From positions 1-19,366 of the forward strand of contig SVQJ01000010.1 of the NCBI GenBank assembly GCA_015065395.1: a stretch of DNA of 19,366 nucleotides, in the 5' to 3' direction. This document shows positions 9,375-15,377 of this stretch, piece by piece. This DNA comes from Oscillospiraceae bacterium. Lineage in GTDB: Bacteria > Bacillota > Clostridia > Oscillospirales > CAG-272. Made by a program: the position numbers and the translations under genes. Positions within the stretch are counted from its first letter, which is position 1; every line of letters begins with the position of its first letter. A model generated the notes under the pieces. That model saw only the letters and a list, made by a program, of their open reading frames with translations, was not told the origin of the DNA and made no database searches.

Positions 9375-10151
9375 TTATACTCCGGCCTTTCCCTGCTCCC
9401 ACATAATGACGCTTGCGGCTATTGCCGCATTCAGGCTTTCGGTTTTATCACTCATGGGGATCTTTATTACGTTGGTGCAGGAATTCAAAGCTGCTTCGCT
9501 GACGCCGTGACCCTCGTTGCCGATAACAAAGCAATCCGTGGTGTTTATCATAGACACGCCTAAAGTGAGTGCGCTGTCACCAAGAGCAGCGGCAATAACT
9601 CTTCTTCCCTTTTCACGAAGCTCGGCGATCACCTCGCAAGGCTCTTTGCAGACTGTAAAATTCATCTTAAAGATCGCGCCCATAGTTGCTCTTACCGTTT
9701 TGGGATTATATATATCGGCACAATCGCAGAGGATCACCCTATCATAGCCGAATGCTGCAGCGGTACGTATAACGGTACCCACGTTTCCCGGATCACGAAC
9801 ACTGTCAAGCATAATTGTTCTTTCTTCGGAAAGGATCTCAGATCCATTATCCGTTATTTCAACAGCAAATGCCACACCGTCCGAGGCGGCATCATTAGAT
9901 ATCTTTTCAAAGACACCTTCGGAGAGAATTATCACTTCTCCGCCGCTTTTCTCGCAAAGGGAAAGAAGCTCTCCCTCTGCCCTATCCTCCCTCACCACCG
10001 CATATCTGACGGTACAGTTTCCGAGAGCCTCAGAGCAAAGCTTTTTTCCCTCTGCCAGAAACAGCGAGTTTTTCTCACGATACTTTTTCTTTTCAAGACC
10101 GGCAAGCATCTGCACCGTTTTATTTGTTCTTGACGAAATATATGTATGCAT
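9375..10151 (-). CDS. TrmH/SpoU-family RNA 2'-O-methyltransferase (probably 23S rRNA)
   Basis: This is a 258-residue SPOUT-class methyltransferase that uses SAM to methylate a ribose 2'-OH. The N-terminal part (about 10-100) is a substrate-binding domain of the type found with RlmB/TsnR-like enzymes (KYREKNSLFLAEGKKLCSEAL). The C-terminal trefoil-knot domain carries all three SpoU motifs: LDSVRDPGNVGTVIRTA (115-131) with the conserved Asn and Arg, IGNEGHGVS (210-218), and the proline/serine/asparagine motif within 231-252 (IPMSDKTESLNAAIAASV). The start has a good RBS (AGGAAGAAAGGT). It follows rplT, from which it is separated by an intrinsic terminator ending about 20 bp before its ATG, and it precedes dprA by 1 bp. 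The exact target nucleotide cannot be read from sequence; RlmB- or YsgA-like are the closest guesses. Confidence 0.9.
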   Translation of the reverse strand: MHTYISSRTNKTVQMLAGLEKKKYREKNSLFLAEGKKLCSEALGNCTVRYAVVREDRAEGELLSLCEKSGGEVIILSEGVFEKISNDAASDGVAFAVEITDNGSEILSEERTIMLDSVRDPGNVGTVIRTAAAFGYDRVILCDCADIYNPKTVRATMGAIFKMNFTVCKEPCEVIAELREKGRRVIAAALGDSALTLGVSMINTTDCFVIGNEGHGVSEAALNSCTNVIKIPMSDKTESLNAAIAASVIMWEQGKAGV

Positions 10152-10170
10152 ACCTTTCTTCCTTTATTTC

Positions 10171-10207
10171 AAAAAAGAACCCACGCGACAATCGCGAGGG
10201 TTCTTTT
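10171..10207 (-). terminator. Intrinsic terminator of the infC-rpmI-rplT operon
   Basis: On the minus strand a 10-bp stem (arms 10173-10182 and 10198-10207) is extended by a one-base A/A mismatch and a further 5-bp GC-rich stem around a 3-nt loop. It is followed at once by six T (10171-10176 complement, partly stem). It begins 13 bp after the rplT stop. The T tract almost abuts the RBS of the next gene, so methyltransferase-dprA expression would need read-through or an unseen promoter. Confidence 0.9.
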
Positions 10208-10220
10208 CGTTAAAATCAAA

Positions 10221-10574
10221 TCAGAGGGCTGCCTTTGCCTTCTCTACGAGAGCTGCAAATGCTTCCTTATCCTCGATAGCGATCTGGGAGAGCATCTTAC
10301 GGTTGAGGTTGATGCCTGCCTTCTTAAGACCGTTCATGAACTGAGAATAGTTGATGCCGCATACCTTTGCCTGAGCGCTGATACGAGCGATCCAAAGCTG
10401 GCGGAACTCTCTCTTCTTCTGCTTTCTGCCGATATATGCATAGTTACCGCTCTTCATTACGGCCTGCTTAGCCATCTTGAAGTGCTTGGACTTTGCGCCC
10501 CAGTAACCCTTAGCTGCCTTGAGGATCTTATTTCTTCTCTTGCGCGTCATCATTGCGCCTTTTACTCTTGCCAT
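10221..10574 (-). CDS. rplT: 50S ribosomal protein L20
   Basis: L20 is an early-assembly 23S rRNA-binding protein of the large subunit. In bacteria where it has been studied it also represses its own operon. The 117-residue protein shows the whole family pattern: MARVKGAMMTRKRRNKILK at the N-terminus, GYWGAKSKHFKMAKQAVMKSG, then the globular RNA-binding part RKQKKREFRQLWIARISAQA and NGLKKAGINLNRKMLSQIAI. The length matches the family. It is the third gene of infC-rpmI-rplT, 45 bp after rpmI, and is followed by an intrinsic terminator. As the likely regulator of the leader at 11479-11597, it would close a feedback loop; this is inferred from the Bacillus and E. coli systems. Confidence 0.98.
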   Translation of the reverse strand: MARVKGAMMTRKRRNKILKAAKGYWGAKSKHFKMAKQAVMKSGNYAYIGRKQKKREFRQLWIARISAQAKVCGINYSQFMNGLKKAGINLNRKMLSQIAIEDKEAFAALVEKAKAAL

Positions 10575-10619
10575 TTTTATCTAATCCTTTCTATCCGATG
10601 ATTGATTATCCCCGAGGGA

Positions 10620-10817
10620 TTATTTCATGATGAGTCTCTTAACGTTTGCTTCCATCGCAGGGCTGAGGATATCAGCGGAACGAAGGTGTCTCTTCTGCTT
10701 TGCAGTCTTGTTTGTGCTGAGGTTGTGGCGATGTGCGCTGTGATGCATCTTTACCTTACCTGTGCCGGTAACGGAAAAACGCTTCGCAGATGCCTTATGT
10801 GTCTTGATCTTTCCCAT
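10620..10817 (-). CDS. rpmI: 50S ribosomal protein L35
   Basis: L35 is a small, very basic 50S subunit protein. The 65-residue sequence MGKIKTHKASAKRFSVTGTG with the later HRHNLSTNKTAKQKRHLR is a textbook L35, full length. It lies 48 bp downstream of infC and 45 bp upstream of rplT on the same strand, the conserved operon order. It has an RBS of the form AAAGGATT before the ATG. Confidence 0.98.
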   Translation of the reverse strand: MGKIKTHKASAKRFSVTGTGKVKMHHSAHRHNLSTNKTAKQKRHLRSADILSPAMEANVKRLIMK

Positions 10818-10865
10818 TGTTATAAATCCTTTCGATTGTTATTTGCGGCTCTGCCGCAGAAAGTC

Positions 10866-11426
10866 TTATTCAGCCGCCTCTGCCTCTTCAGCTTTGGGGG
10901 CCTCCTTTGCGCTCTTTTCTACCTTTTTTGCGCCTGCTTTGAGGGGCATGAGGAACATCATAAGCTGACGGCCCTCCAGCGCGGGCTTCTTATCCAGGGT
11001 GGATACCTCGGAACAGGTCTCTGCGAACTTCATCATTACCTCGCGTCCGAGATCCTGATGGGCCATTTCTCTTCCCTTGAAGCGGAGAGTTACTCTTACC
11101 TTGTTACCCTCGCTGAGGAATTTGATGGCACGGTTTGCCATAGTGTCGAAGTCGTGCTTGTCGATACGGCAGGAAAGGTGAACCTCCTTGATAACGACAG
11201 TCTGCTGCTTCTTCATCTGTTCCTTTTCTCTCTTATGCTGCTCATAACGGTACTTACCGTAATCCATGGCGCGGCATACGGGAGGAGTAGCCTGAGGCGC
11301 GATACAAACAAGGTCTACGCCCTTTTCGTACGCATATTCCTTTGCCTCTTCCAGGCTCTTGATACCCAGCTGATCGCCGTTCTCATCGAGAAGACGAACC
11401 TCTTTTGCACGGATATCGTCATTGAT
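10866..11426 (-). CDS. infC: Translation initiation factor IF-3 with a non-AUG start codon
   Basis: IF3 binds the 30S subunit, keeps subunits apart and checks start-codon fidelity. The family N-terminus reads INDDIRAKEVRLLDENGDQLGIKSLEEA and continues through YEKGVDLVCIAPQATPPVCRAMDYGKYRYEQ into the C-terminal domain (IKEVHLSCRIDKHDFDTMANRAIKFL, VRVTLRFKGREMAHQDLG), ending in an Ala/Glu/Lys tail. No ATG, GTG or TTG lies in frame between the upstream in-frame stop and this conserved start. Two near-cognate codons fit. ATC at 11424-11426 follows AAAGGAG with 6-nt spacing (186 aa). ATA at 11445-11447 follows GGGGGTG with 7-nt spacing (193 aa, IS-AKELF prefix). I give the ATC start; ATA is nearly as good. 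The first in-frame ATG (11265-11267) is far inside the conserved domain and cannot be the start. A non-AUG start is a hallmark of infC autocontrol. Confidence 0.93.
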   Translation of the reverse strand: MNDDIRAKEVRLLDENGDQLGIKSLEEAKEYAYEKGVDLVCIAPQATPPVCRAMDYGKYRYEQHKREKEQMKKQQTVVIKEVHLSCRIDKHDFDTMANRAIKFLSEGNKVRVTLRFKGREMAHQDLGREVMMKFAETCSEVSTLDKKPALEGRQLMMFLMPLKAGAKKVEKSAKEAPKAEEAEAAE

Positions 11427-11478
11427 AAAAAGCTCCTTTGCGCTTATAGCACAACACCCCCAAAAAATTTAGTGAAAC

Positions 11479-11503
11479 AAAAAAGTGCGGAAATACTCCG
11501 CAC
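11479..11503 (-). terminator. Attenuator terminator upstream of infC
   Basis: Minus-strand stem GTGCGGA/TCCGCAC (arms 11497-11503 and 11485-11491) with a 5-nt loop, followed directly by TTTTTT (11479-11484). It lies 32-53 nt before the infC start candidates, in the leader and not at an operon end, so it is probably conditional. Confidence 0.85.
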
Positions 11504-11597
11504 AAAACTGCCCCTTTTTCGGGGAAAATTTCTGTATCAAACCGATGCTCGCTCTTGCGGCACGGTGAGAACGGAGTACGTTCTTCTTCTTTTTGCT
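11479..11597 (-). ncRNA. L20-type autoregulatory leader (transcription attenuator) of infC-rpmI-rplT
   Basis: From the promoter at 11603-11631 the transcript should begin near 11596 and run about 115 nt before a terminator that precedes infC. Visible structure, in transcript order: a 5-bp hairpin GAACG/CGTTC with loop TACTC around 11570-11584, a CCCC/GGGG hairpin at 11511-11524, then a 7-bp terminator stem at 11485-11503 followed by six U. The loop segment TACTCCG (11572-11578) is exactly complementary to CGGAGTA (11494-11500) in the terminator's 5' arm, so an antiterminator can form. The position, the downstream genes and the terminator agree with the L20 leader of Firmicutes. A covariance-model match has not been run, so family membership is inference. 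Confidence 0.75.
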
Positions 11598-11602
11598 CAG
11601 TT

Positions 11603-11631
11603 AGTATACCATGCCCTTGCCTGTTTGTCAA
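11603..11631 (-). promoter_or_regulatory. Strong sigma-A promoter for infC-rpmI-rplT
   Basis: On the minus strand a perfect TTGACA (11626-11631) and TATACT (11603-11608) are separated by exactly 17 bp. The next gene downstream is infC, after a roughly 150-170-nt leader. This is the strongest promoter in the window, as expected for a ribosomal operon. Confidence 0.9.
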
Positions 11632-11694
11632 GTGGTTTTTGAAAGTTTTTTTCGAGCCCGTTATTTTGGATATATCGAGCTGTCCCTCGAGAGT

Positions 11695-11719
11695 AATTCC
11701 CGCCTTTCGGCGGGAATCC
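11695..11719 (+). repeat. 25-bp direct repeat with internal hairpin, copy 1
   Basis: The 25 bases are identical to 11970-11994 in the same orientation. The core is ATTCCCGCC-TTTC-GGCGGGAAT, a perfect 9-bp stem with a 4-nt loop. The two copies bracket a 250-bp block of other palindromes. Confidence 0.9.
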
Positions 11720-11826
11720 AGACTGTCGAAAAAGGCGCAGAACGCAGAAAAGTCATAGCAAAGCGTGACAAAAAACAAACTCTGCCGATTAAATAGACTG
11801 ATATTATAATTCACAAAAGCCATAAG

Positions 11827-11969
11827 AGCCCCCTGTTTTTCCAGGGGGCTTAAGCTTTTCGTTTTTCGGGTCTCTGTCGTACCTTTGTACGCCGACGAGC
11901 CCCGAAAAACGAAATCTGCATCCTTCACGACAGCCCGAAGCAGCTTGTCGATACTTTATCGACAAGCTG
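11827..11969 (-). repeat. Dispersed palindromic element, copy A
   Basis: Read on the minus strand it consists of a 13-bp hairpin with a 3-nt loop (11941-11969), then a CTTCGGGCTGTCG link, a GATGCAGATTTCG block, a compound hairpin with 14-bp outer arms (11857-11870 and 11901-11914) enclosing GTAC/GTAC, and a GC-rich 9-bp hairpin (11827-11850). The same module order occurs on the plus strand at 17047-17188. It is non-coding. It resembles a REP/MITE-like intergenic repeat, but no family name is recognised. Confidence 0.85.
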
Positions 11970-11994
11970 AATTCCCGCCTTTCGGCGGGAATCC
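11970..11994 (+). repeat. 25-bp direct repeat with internal hairpin, copy 2
   Basis: Identical to 11695-11719, with a 9-bp stem at 11971-11979 and 11984-11992. It begins 12 bp past the acyl-CoA synthetase stop on the minus strand and could help end that transcript, though no T tract follows. Confidence 0.9.
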
Positions 11995-12006
11995 TCATCT
12001 CATTCA

Positions 12007-13686
12007 TTACGCATTAGCTTTCTCAGCATCAGACTTTCTGATATCCGTTCTCTTTATCTTTCCGCTTGTTGTTTTTGGGAGCTCCTTTACGAATTCAACG
12101 ACGCGGGGATATTTATAAGGTGCCGTCACCTTCTTTACGTGGTTTTGCAGCTCCTTTTTCAGCTCGTCCGATGCCTCGTAGCCGCGTGCGAGAACGATGG
12201 TTGCTTTTACGACCTGGCCGCGCACCGGATCGGGAACCGCGGTAACCGCACATTCAAGAACAGAGGGGTGGGTCATAAGGGCACTCTCAACCTCGAATGG
12301 ACCTATACGGTAGCCGGAGCATTTGATAACATCATCGCTTCTGCCTTCAAACCAGAGATATCCGTCGGAGTCTCTCCACGCCATGTCTCCGGTATCGTAA
12401 AGACCGTCGTGCCATGCCTTTGCCATTGCCTCGCTATCGTTTTTGTACTCAAAAAACAGTCCTACGGGGCGATCGGAAACTGCATTCTTTACAACTATCC
12501 TGCCCACAACGCCGTCCTCACAGGAGTTGCCCTCATCGTCAACGATATCTATATCGTAAAGAGGGGAAGGAAGGCCGGTAGAGCCCAGCTTAATTTTATC
12601 CCAGCCGAAATTTGCCATAAGAACACTTGATTCGGTCTGACCGAAGCCCTCGTGTATCTCAAGACCGGTAGCCTCCTTGAAGCGGTCAAAGACCTCGGGG
12701 TTCAGAGGCTCACCTGCAGTTGTACAATGATGGATGGATGTGAAATCGCCCTTGGAAAGATCCTCCTTGATAAGGAATCGATAAATAGTGGGCGGAGCGC
12801 AAAAGGTGGTGGGACGGACTTCTCCTATGACCCTCATGAGCATATCGGGCTGGAATCTGCCCGTATCGAAGGCAACGAGAGCCGTTCCGCCTATCCACTG
12901 ACCAAAGATCTTTCCCCAAGCAAATTTTGCCCATCCGGAATCGGCCATTGTGAAATGAACGCCGTCATCCTCAACATGATGCCAATACTTCGCGGTTGTT
13001 ATATGACCTAAGGGATATGTGAAATTATGAGCTATCATTTTAGGCATACCGGTGGTTCCGGAGGAGAAATAGATGAGCATCGTATCCGTGTTTTCCGTGC
13101 TGACTCTTTCGCCAAAGTCATCGGCAAGCTCTGCTTCTCTTCTCCAGTCCACAAACTCATCGCCGTATCTTGAGCTGATATCCTCGCCCACAACGGCCAC
13201 GGTTTCAAGGCTTTGACACTTTTCGCGAGCCTCTCTCATGTGCTTTATAACTTCGCTGTCCTCAGCCATACATACAAGCTTTACGTTTGCAGCCTCACAG
13301 CGGTATACGATATCCTTTGCAGTAAGCTGATAGGTTGCCGGGATGATAACGCCGCCAAGCTTCATGACCGCACAGATAAGTATCCACGCCTCAGCCCTTT
13401 CCTTCATCATCATCATAACGCTGTCGCCCTTACCGATACCGTAGGATCGGAGAAGGCTTGCGCTTTTATCTGAAAGACGTTTAATATCCGCAAAGGTATA
13501 GCGGGTTATGTTTTCCTTTTCATCAACATGGATAAGCGCTTGCTTTTCCGGGGAAAGACGCGCATATTCATCCACAACATCGTATGCAAAATTAAAGTGC
13601 TCGGGCACTTCCACTTTATAGTTCTTCTTGAAATCCTCATAAGAATCGAATTCGATTCTGGGAAGGAATTTGGAAAGCAGATTCAT
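12007..13686 (-). CDS. AMP-forming acyl-CoA synthetase (ANL superfamily, ACSM/acetyl-CoA synthetase-like)
   Basis: The enzyme activates a carboxylic acid with ATP to an acyl-adenylate and then to an acyl-CoA, in the cytoplasm. The 559-residue protein has the ANL motifs in order: phosphate loop YFSSGTTGMPK (206-216), TTAGEPLNPEVF (322-333), GFGQTES (347-353), YDTGD (430-434), the hinge GRSDDVIKCSGYRIGPFEVE (448-467) and the catalytic lysine K543 in PKTTSGKIKR. The sequence is closest in look to medium-chain or AcsA-like synthetases (DSGWAKFAWGKIFGQWIGG); the exact acid cannot be told. It lies 18 bp after the XRE-cupin gene on the same strand, with an AAGGAT RBS, and the two form an operon. Regulator-synthetase pairs of this kind are familiar in Clostridia. 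It is intact and full length. Confidence 0.93.
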   Translation of the reverse strand: MNLLSKFLPRIEFDSYEDFKKNYKVEVPEHFNFAYDVVDEYARLSPEKQALIHVDEKENITRYTFADIKRLSDKSASLLRSYGIGKGDSVMMMMKERAEAWILICAVMKLGGVIIPATYQLTAKDIVYRCEAANVKLVCMAEDSEVIKHMREAREKCQSLETVAVVGEDISSRYGDEFVDWRREAELADDFGERVSTENTDTMLIYFSSGTTGMPKMIAHNFTYPLGHITTAKYWHHVEDDGVHFTMADSGWAKFAWGKIFGQWIGGTALVAFDTGRFQPDMLMRVIGEVRPTTFCAPPTIYRFLIKEDLSKGDFTSIHHCTTAGEPLNPEVFDRFKEATGLEIHEGFGQTESSVLMANFGWDKIKLGSTGLPSPLYDIDIVDDEGNSCEDGVVGRIVVKNAVSDRPVGLFFEYKNDSEAMAKAWHDGLYDTGDMAWRDSDGYLWFEGRSDDVIKCSGYRIGPFEVESALMTHPSVLECAVTAVPDPVRGQVVKATIVLARGYEASDELKKELQNHVKKVTAPYKYPRVVEFVKELPKTTSGKIKRTDIRKSDAEKANA

Positions 13687-13704
13687 TTGGGTATATCCTT
13701 TTTC

Positions 13705-14253
13705 TTATTCGTTGATAACTGTGAGGAACTCGGAGGGCTCATCGGTACAATGCTGTCCGTGAGGGATAGCGGGATTAAAATAGATGCTGTCGCCAGCGTA
13801 GAGCACGTGCTCTCTTTTACCTATGGTAACAACGACGCATCCCTTCAGAACATAATTGAATTCCTGACCTGCATGGGTAACAAGCTCAGGCTTTTCATCG
13901 GTAGGAAGGAGGGAAACTATCATAGGCTCCATATCTCTGTTTTTGAAATTATAGGCAAGAGATGTAAATCTGTATCCCGCATAGCGTTCAACGCTTACAC
14001 CCTTACCGCCGCGGACAATGGTATAGTCCTCCATACGGGGAGACTGCCCTGAAAGAAGCACCGTCGGATCCACACCAAGCTCGGCAGCGATAAGATAAAG
14101 CTTACCTACGGGGATATCATCCTCGGCATTTTCATAAGCTCTGTATTCTTCAAGGCTGACGCCTATTTTTTTTGCAAGAGCAGTATCTTCAATTTCGAGA
14201 ATATCACGCAGCTCACGAACTCTGTCTGCTATCACTTTGATCTGATCTATCAT
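13705..14253 (-). CDS. XRE-family helix-turn-helix regulator with C-terminal cupin domain
   Basis: This 182-residue transcription factor has an N-terminal XRE helix-turn-helix (about 8-68: RVRELRDILEIEDTALAKKIGVSLEEYRAYENAEDDIPVGKLYLIAAELGV) and a C-terminal cupin barrel (about 110-180). Cupin motif 1 is HAGQEFNYVLKG (127-138) and motif 2 is GDSIYFNPAIPHG (154-166), with candidate metal or ligand residues H127, E131 and H165. The start is taken as the ATG at 14251-14253, because GGAGG lies 6 nt before it; a TTG four codons upstream overlaps that RBS and is unlikely. It is the first gene of the operon with the acyl-CoA synthetase and probably senses a small molecule related to the synthetase substrate, which is inference. 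A 7-9-7 inverted repeat over its own -10 suggests autoregulation. Confidence 0.92.
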   Translation of the reverse strand: MIDQIKVIADRVRELRDILEIEDTALAKKIGVSLEEYRAYENAEDDIPVGKLYLIAAELGVDPTVLLSGQSPRMEDYTIVRGGKGVSVERYAGYRFTSLAYNFKNRDMEPMIVSLLPTDEKPELVTHAGQEFNYVLKGCVVVTIGKREHVLYAGDSIYFNPAIPHGQHCTDEPSEFLTVINE

Positions 14254-14287
14254 ATTGACCTCCAAAACATGATCATCCGTACTAATA

Positions 14288-14323
14288 TTTGATGATTATA
14301 TCACATCAAACCGATTAATACAA
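14288..14323 (-). promoter_or_regulatory. Promoter and candidate operator of the XRE-cupin operon
   Basis: On the minus strand the -10 is a perfect TATAAT (14295-14300), 17 bp from TTGTAT (14318-14323), a weak -35. A perfect inverted repeat TTTGATG-9 nt-CATCAAA (14288-14294 and 14304-14310) is centred on the -10 box. Such placement fits a repressor site, possibly for the XRE-cupin protein itself. The promoter is well supported; the operator is inference. Confidence 0.7.
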
Positions 14324-14367
14324 GATTTTTAAGAAAAAAACGCAAAAAGATAGTTTTTACTTTCCTA

Positions 14368-14396
14368 TTGATTTTTTGTCCCAGGTTACCTATAAT
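14368..14396 (+). promoter_or_regulatory. Sigma-A promoter of the acyltransferase-ACT-UPF0210 operon
   Basis: TTGATT (14368-14373) and a perfect TATAAT (14391-14396) are 17 bp apart. Transcription should start near 14403, upstream of the ATG at 14433. The promoter overlaps the upstream in-frame TTG (14376), which rules that codon out as the start. Confidence 0.82.
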
Positions 14397-14432
14397 GTAT
14401 GTAATTCTTATATTCCCGAAAAGGACCCCGTT

Positions 14433-15359
14433 ATGAAAAAATTTCTTGAAAACTTTTTAGAAATGCAGGACTATCCCCGCGATGCTGCAATTTCGCTTAT
14501 TTCCGATTATGAAAAGCTTATGGCCGATCCCGATGAAAAAGCTTTGTTTGATAAATATCTCGGCGAATACGAAAGCAATGACAAAACCAATTTCGGCGAA
14601 TTCGTTACCCTTGTAGGGCGAGAGAGCGAAAAATGCGGTGTTCACCGCTTCAGTGCAGAGCTGATCGTTTTTCTCTGCAGTGCAAAGCACTTAAGAGAAA
14701 TATACATAAAAAGAGAGCTGCCTGCCGAAATATGGCACGATTCAATGCTTGACATGAGATACAAGCTTATGGAATGCAAAAAGATGCACAATATCTGGGG
14801 CTCCTTTGTAGCTTCCTGGTTCTGCGGATTCTTCACCCTTGAAAGATTCCAGATAGGCAGGCTTCAGTATGAGCTTTCATGGCATTTTGCAACGGAGGGA
14901 GATCTTGATATCTGCGGTCTGAAGCTTGAATACCACAAGACCGATCTCATAAATCTTCACATCCCTTCAAGCGGCCCTCTCACCGACAAGGCAGTTTACG
15001 ACTCCCTGCGCCGCGCCTACAAATTCTTTGCAAAACATCTTCCGAAGTTTCTCATTGACGGAAAGCTGGTCATTGAATGCGGCTCCTGGCTTCTTTTCCC
15101 GGATCACGAGAAATTTCTTCCGGAAAATTCAAATATCCTCGCATTCATGCGCCATTTTGACATTGTCAGCTCCTGGTATGAAGATAATTTCGGGGATTGT
15201 TGGAGAATATTCAACTGTGACTGGAGCGGTGATGCCTCCACGCTTCCCAGAGAGACATCCCTCCAGAGAGCCTATGCTGACTGGCTCGGAAGCGGTAACC
15301 GTGCCGGCGGAGGCAACGGTATCATCGTTTACGACGGCGAAAAGATAATAAACAAATAA
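14433..15359 (+). CDS. GNAT-like acyltransferase domain protein (NAT_N/GNAT_C type), substrate unknown
   Basis: This 308-residue soluble protein has no signal peptide. The start is ATG 14433, with AAAAGGA 7 nt upstream; an in-frame TTG at 14376 lies inside the promoter and is rejected. The N-terminal half is mostly helical (DAAISLISDYEKLMADPDEKALFDKYL, RFSAELIVFLCSAKHLREIYIKREL). The C-terminal half contains GFFTLERFQIGRLQYELSW, INLHIPSSGPLTDKAVYDSLRRAYKFF and LVIECGSWLLFPDHEKFLPENSNILAFMRHF. This pattern (RLQYE, HIPSSGPL, CxSWLL) is what I recall for proteins annotated as acyltransferase-domain with an N-terminal NAT_N and a C-terminal GNAT-like domain; no activity is established to my knowledge. 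It is followed after 18 bp by the ACT gene and shares its transcript. A profile search would settle the family. Confidence 0.72.
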   Translation: MKKFLENFLEMQDYPRDAAISLISDYEKLMADPDEKALFDKYLGEYESNDKTNFGEFVTLVGRESEKCGVHRFSAELIVFLCSAKHLREIYIKRELPAEIWHDSMLDMRYKLMECKKMHNIWGSFVASWFCGFFTLERFQIGRLQYELSWHFATEGDLDICGLKLEYHKTDLINLHIPSSGPLTDKAVYDSLRRAYKFFAKHLPKFLIDGKLVIECGSWLLFPDHEKFLPENSNILAFMRHFDIVSSWYEDNFGDCWRIFNCDWSGDASTLPRETSLQRAYADWLGSGNRAGGGNGIIVYDGEKIINK

Positions 15360-15377
15360 TAAGGCAGGTACAAAACA

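Larger units (their letters stand above)
11632..12006. other. Gene-free interval packed with palindromic repeats
   Basis: About 375 bp between the infC promoter and the stop of the acyl-CoA synthetase gene hold no credible gene. Contents in order: a TCGAG/CTCGA hairpin (11675-11690); a 25-bp repeat containing a 9-bp hairpin (11695-11719); a segment like the one at 17082-17101 (11719-11740); an AT-rich stretch; a 9-bp GC-rich hairpin (11827-11850); a long compound hairpin (11857-11914); a 13-bp hairpin (11941-11969); and the second 25-bp repeat copy (11970-11994). A minus-strand open frame across 11419-11928 is not a gene: it runs through the promoter and leader. Confidence 0.8.

Noticed and set aside
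10602..11642. 346-codon plus-strand open frame
   Set aside because: Runs antisense across rpmI, infC, the leader and the infC promoter. Its Leu/Cys-rich translation is typical of antisense frames.
11827..11850. GC-rich hairpin as a terminator for the acyl-CoA synthetase operon
   Set aside because: It lies about 155 bp past the stop codon, inside a repeat element, and lacks a proper T tract on the minus strand; it may have some effect but I do not call it.
11419..11928. 169-codon minus-strand open frame overlapping the infC leader
   Set aside because: It crosses repeat DNA, a consensus promoter and an attenuator, and resembles no protein.
11695..11994. Spaced hairpin repeats as a possible CRISPR array
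   Set aside because: Only two 25-bp copies 250 bp apart, no regular spacers and no cas genes.
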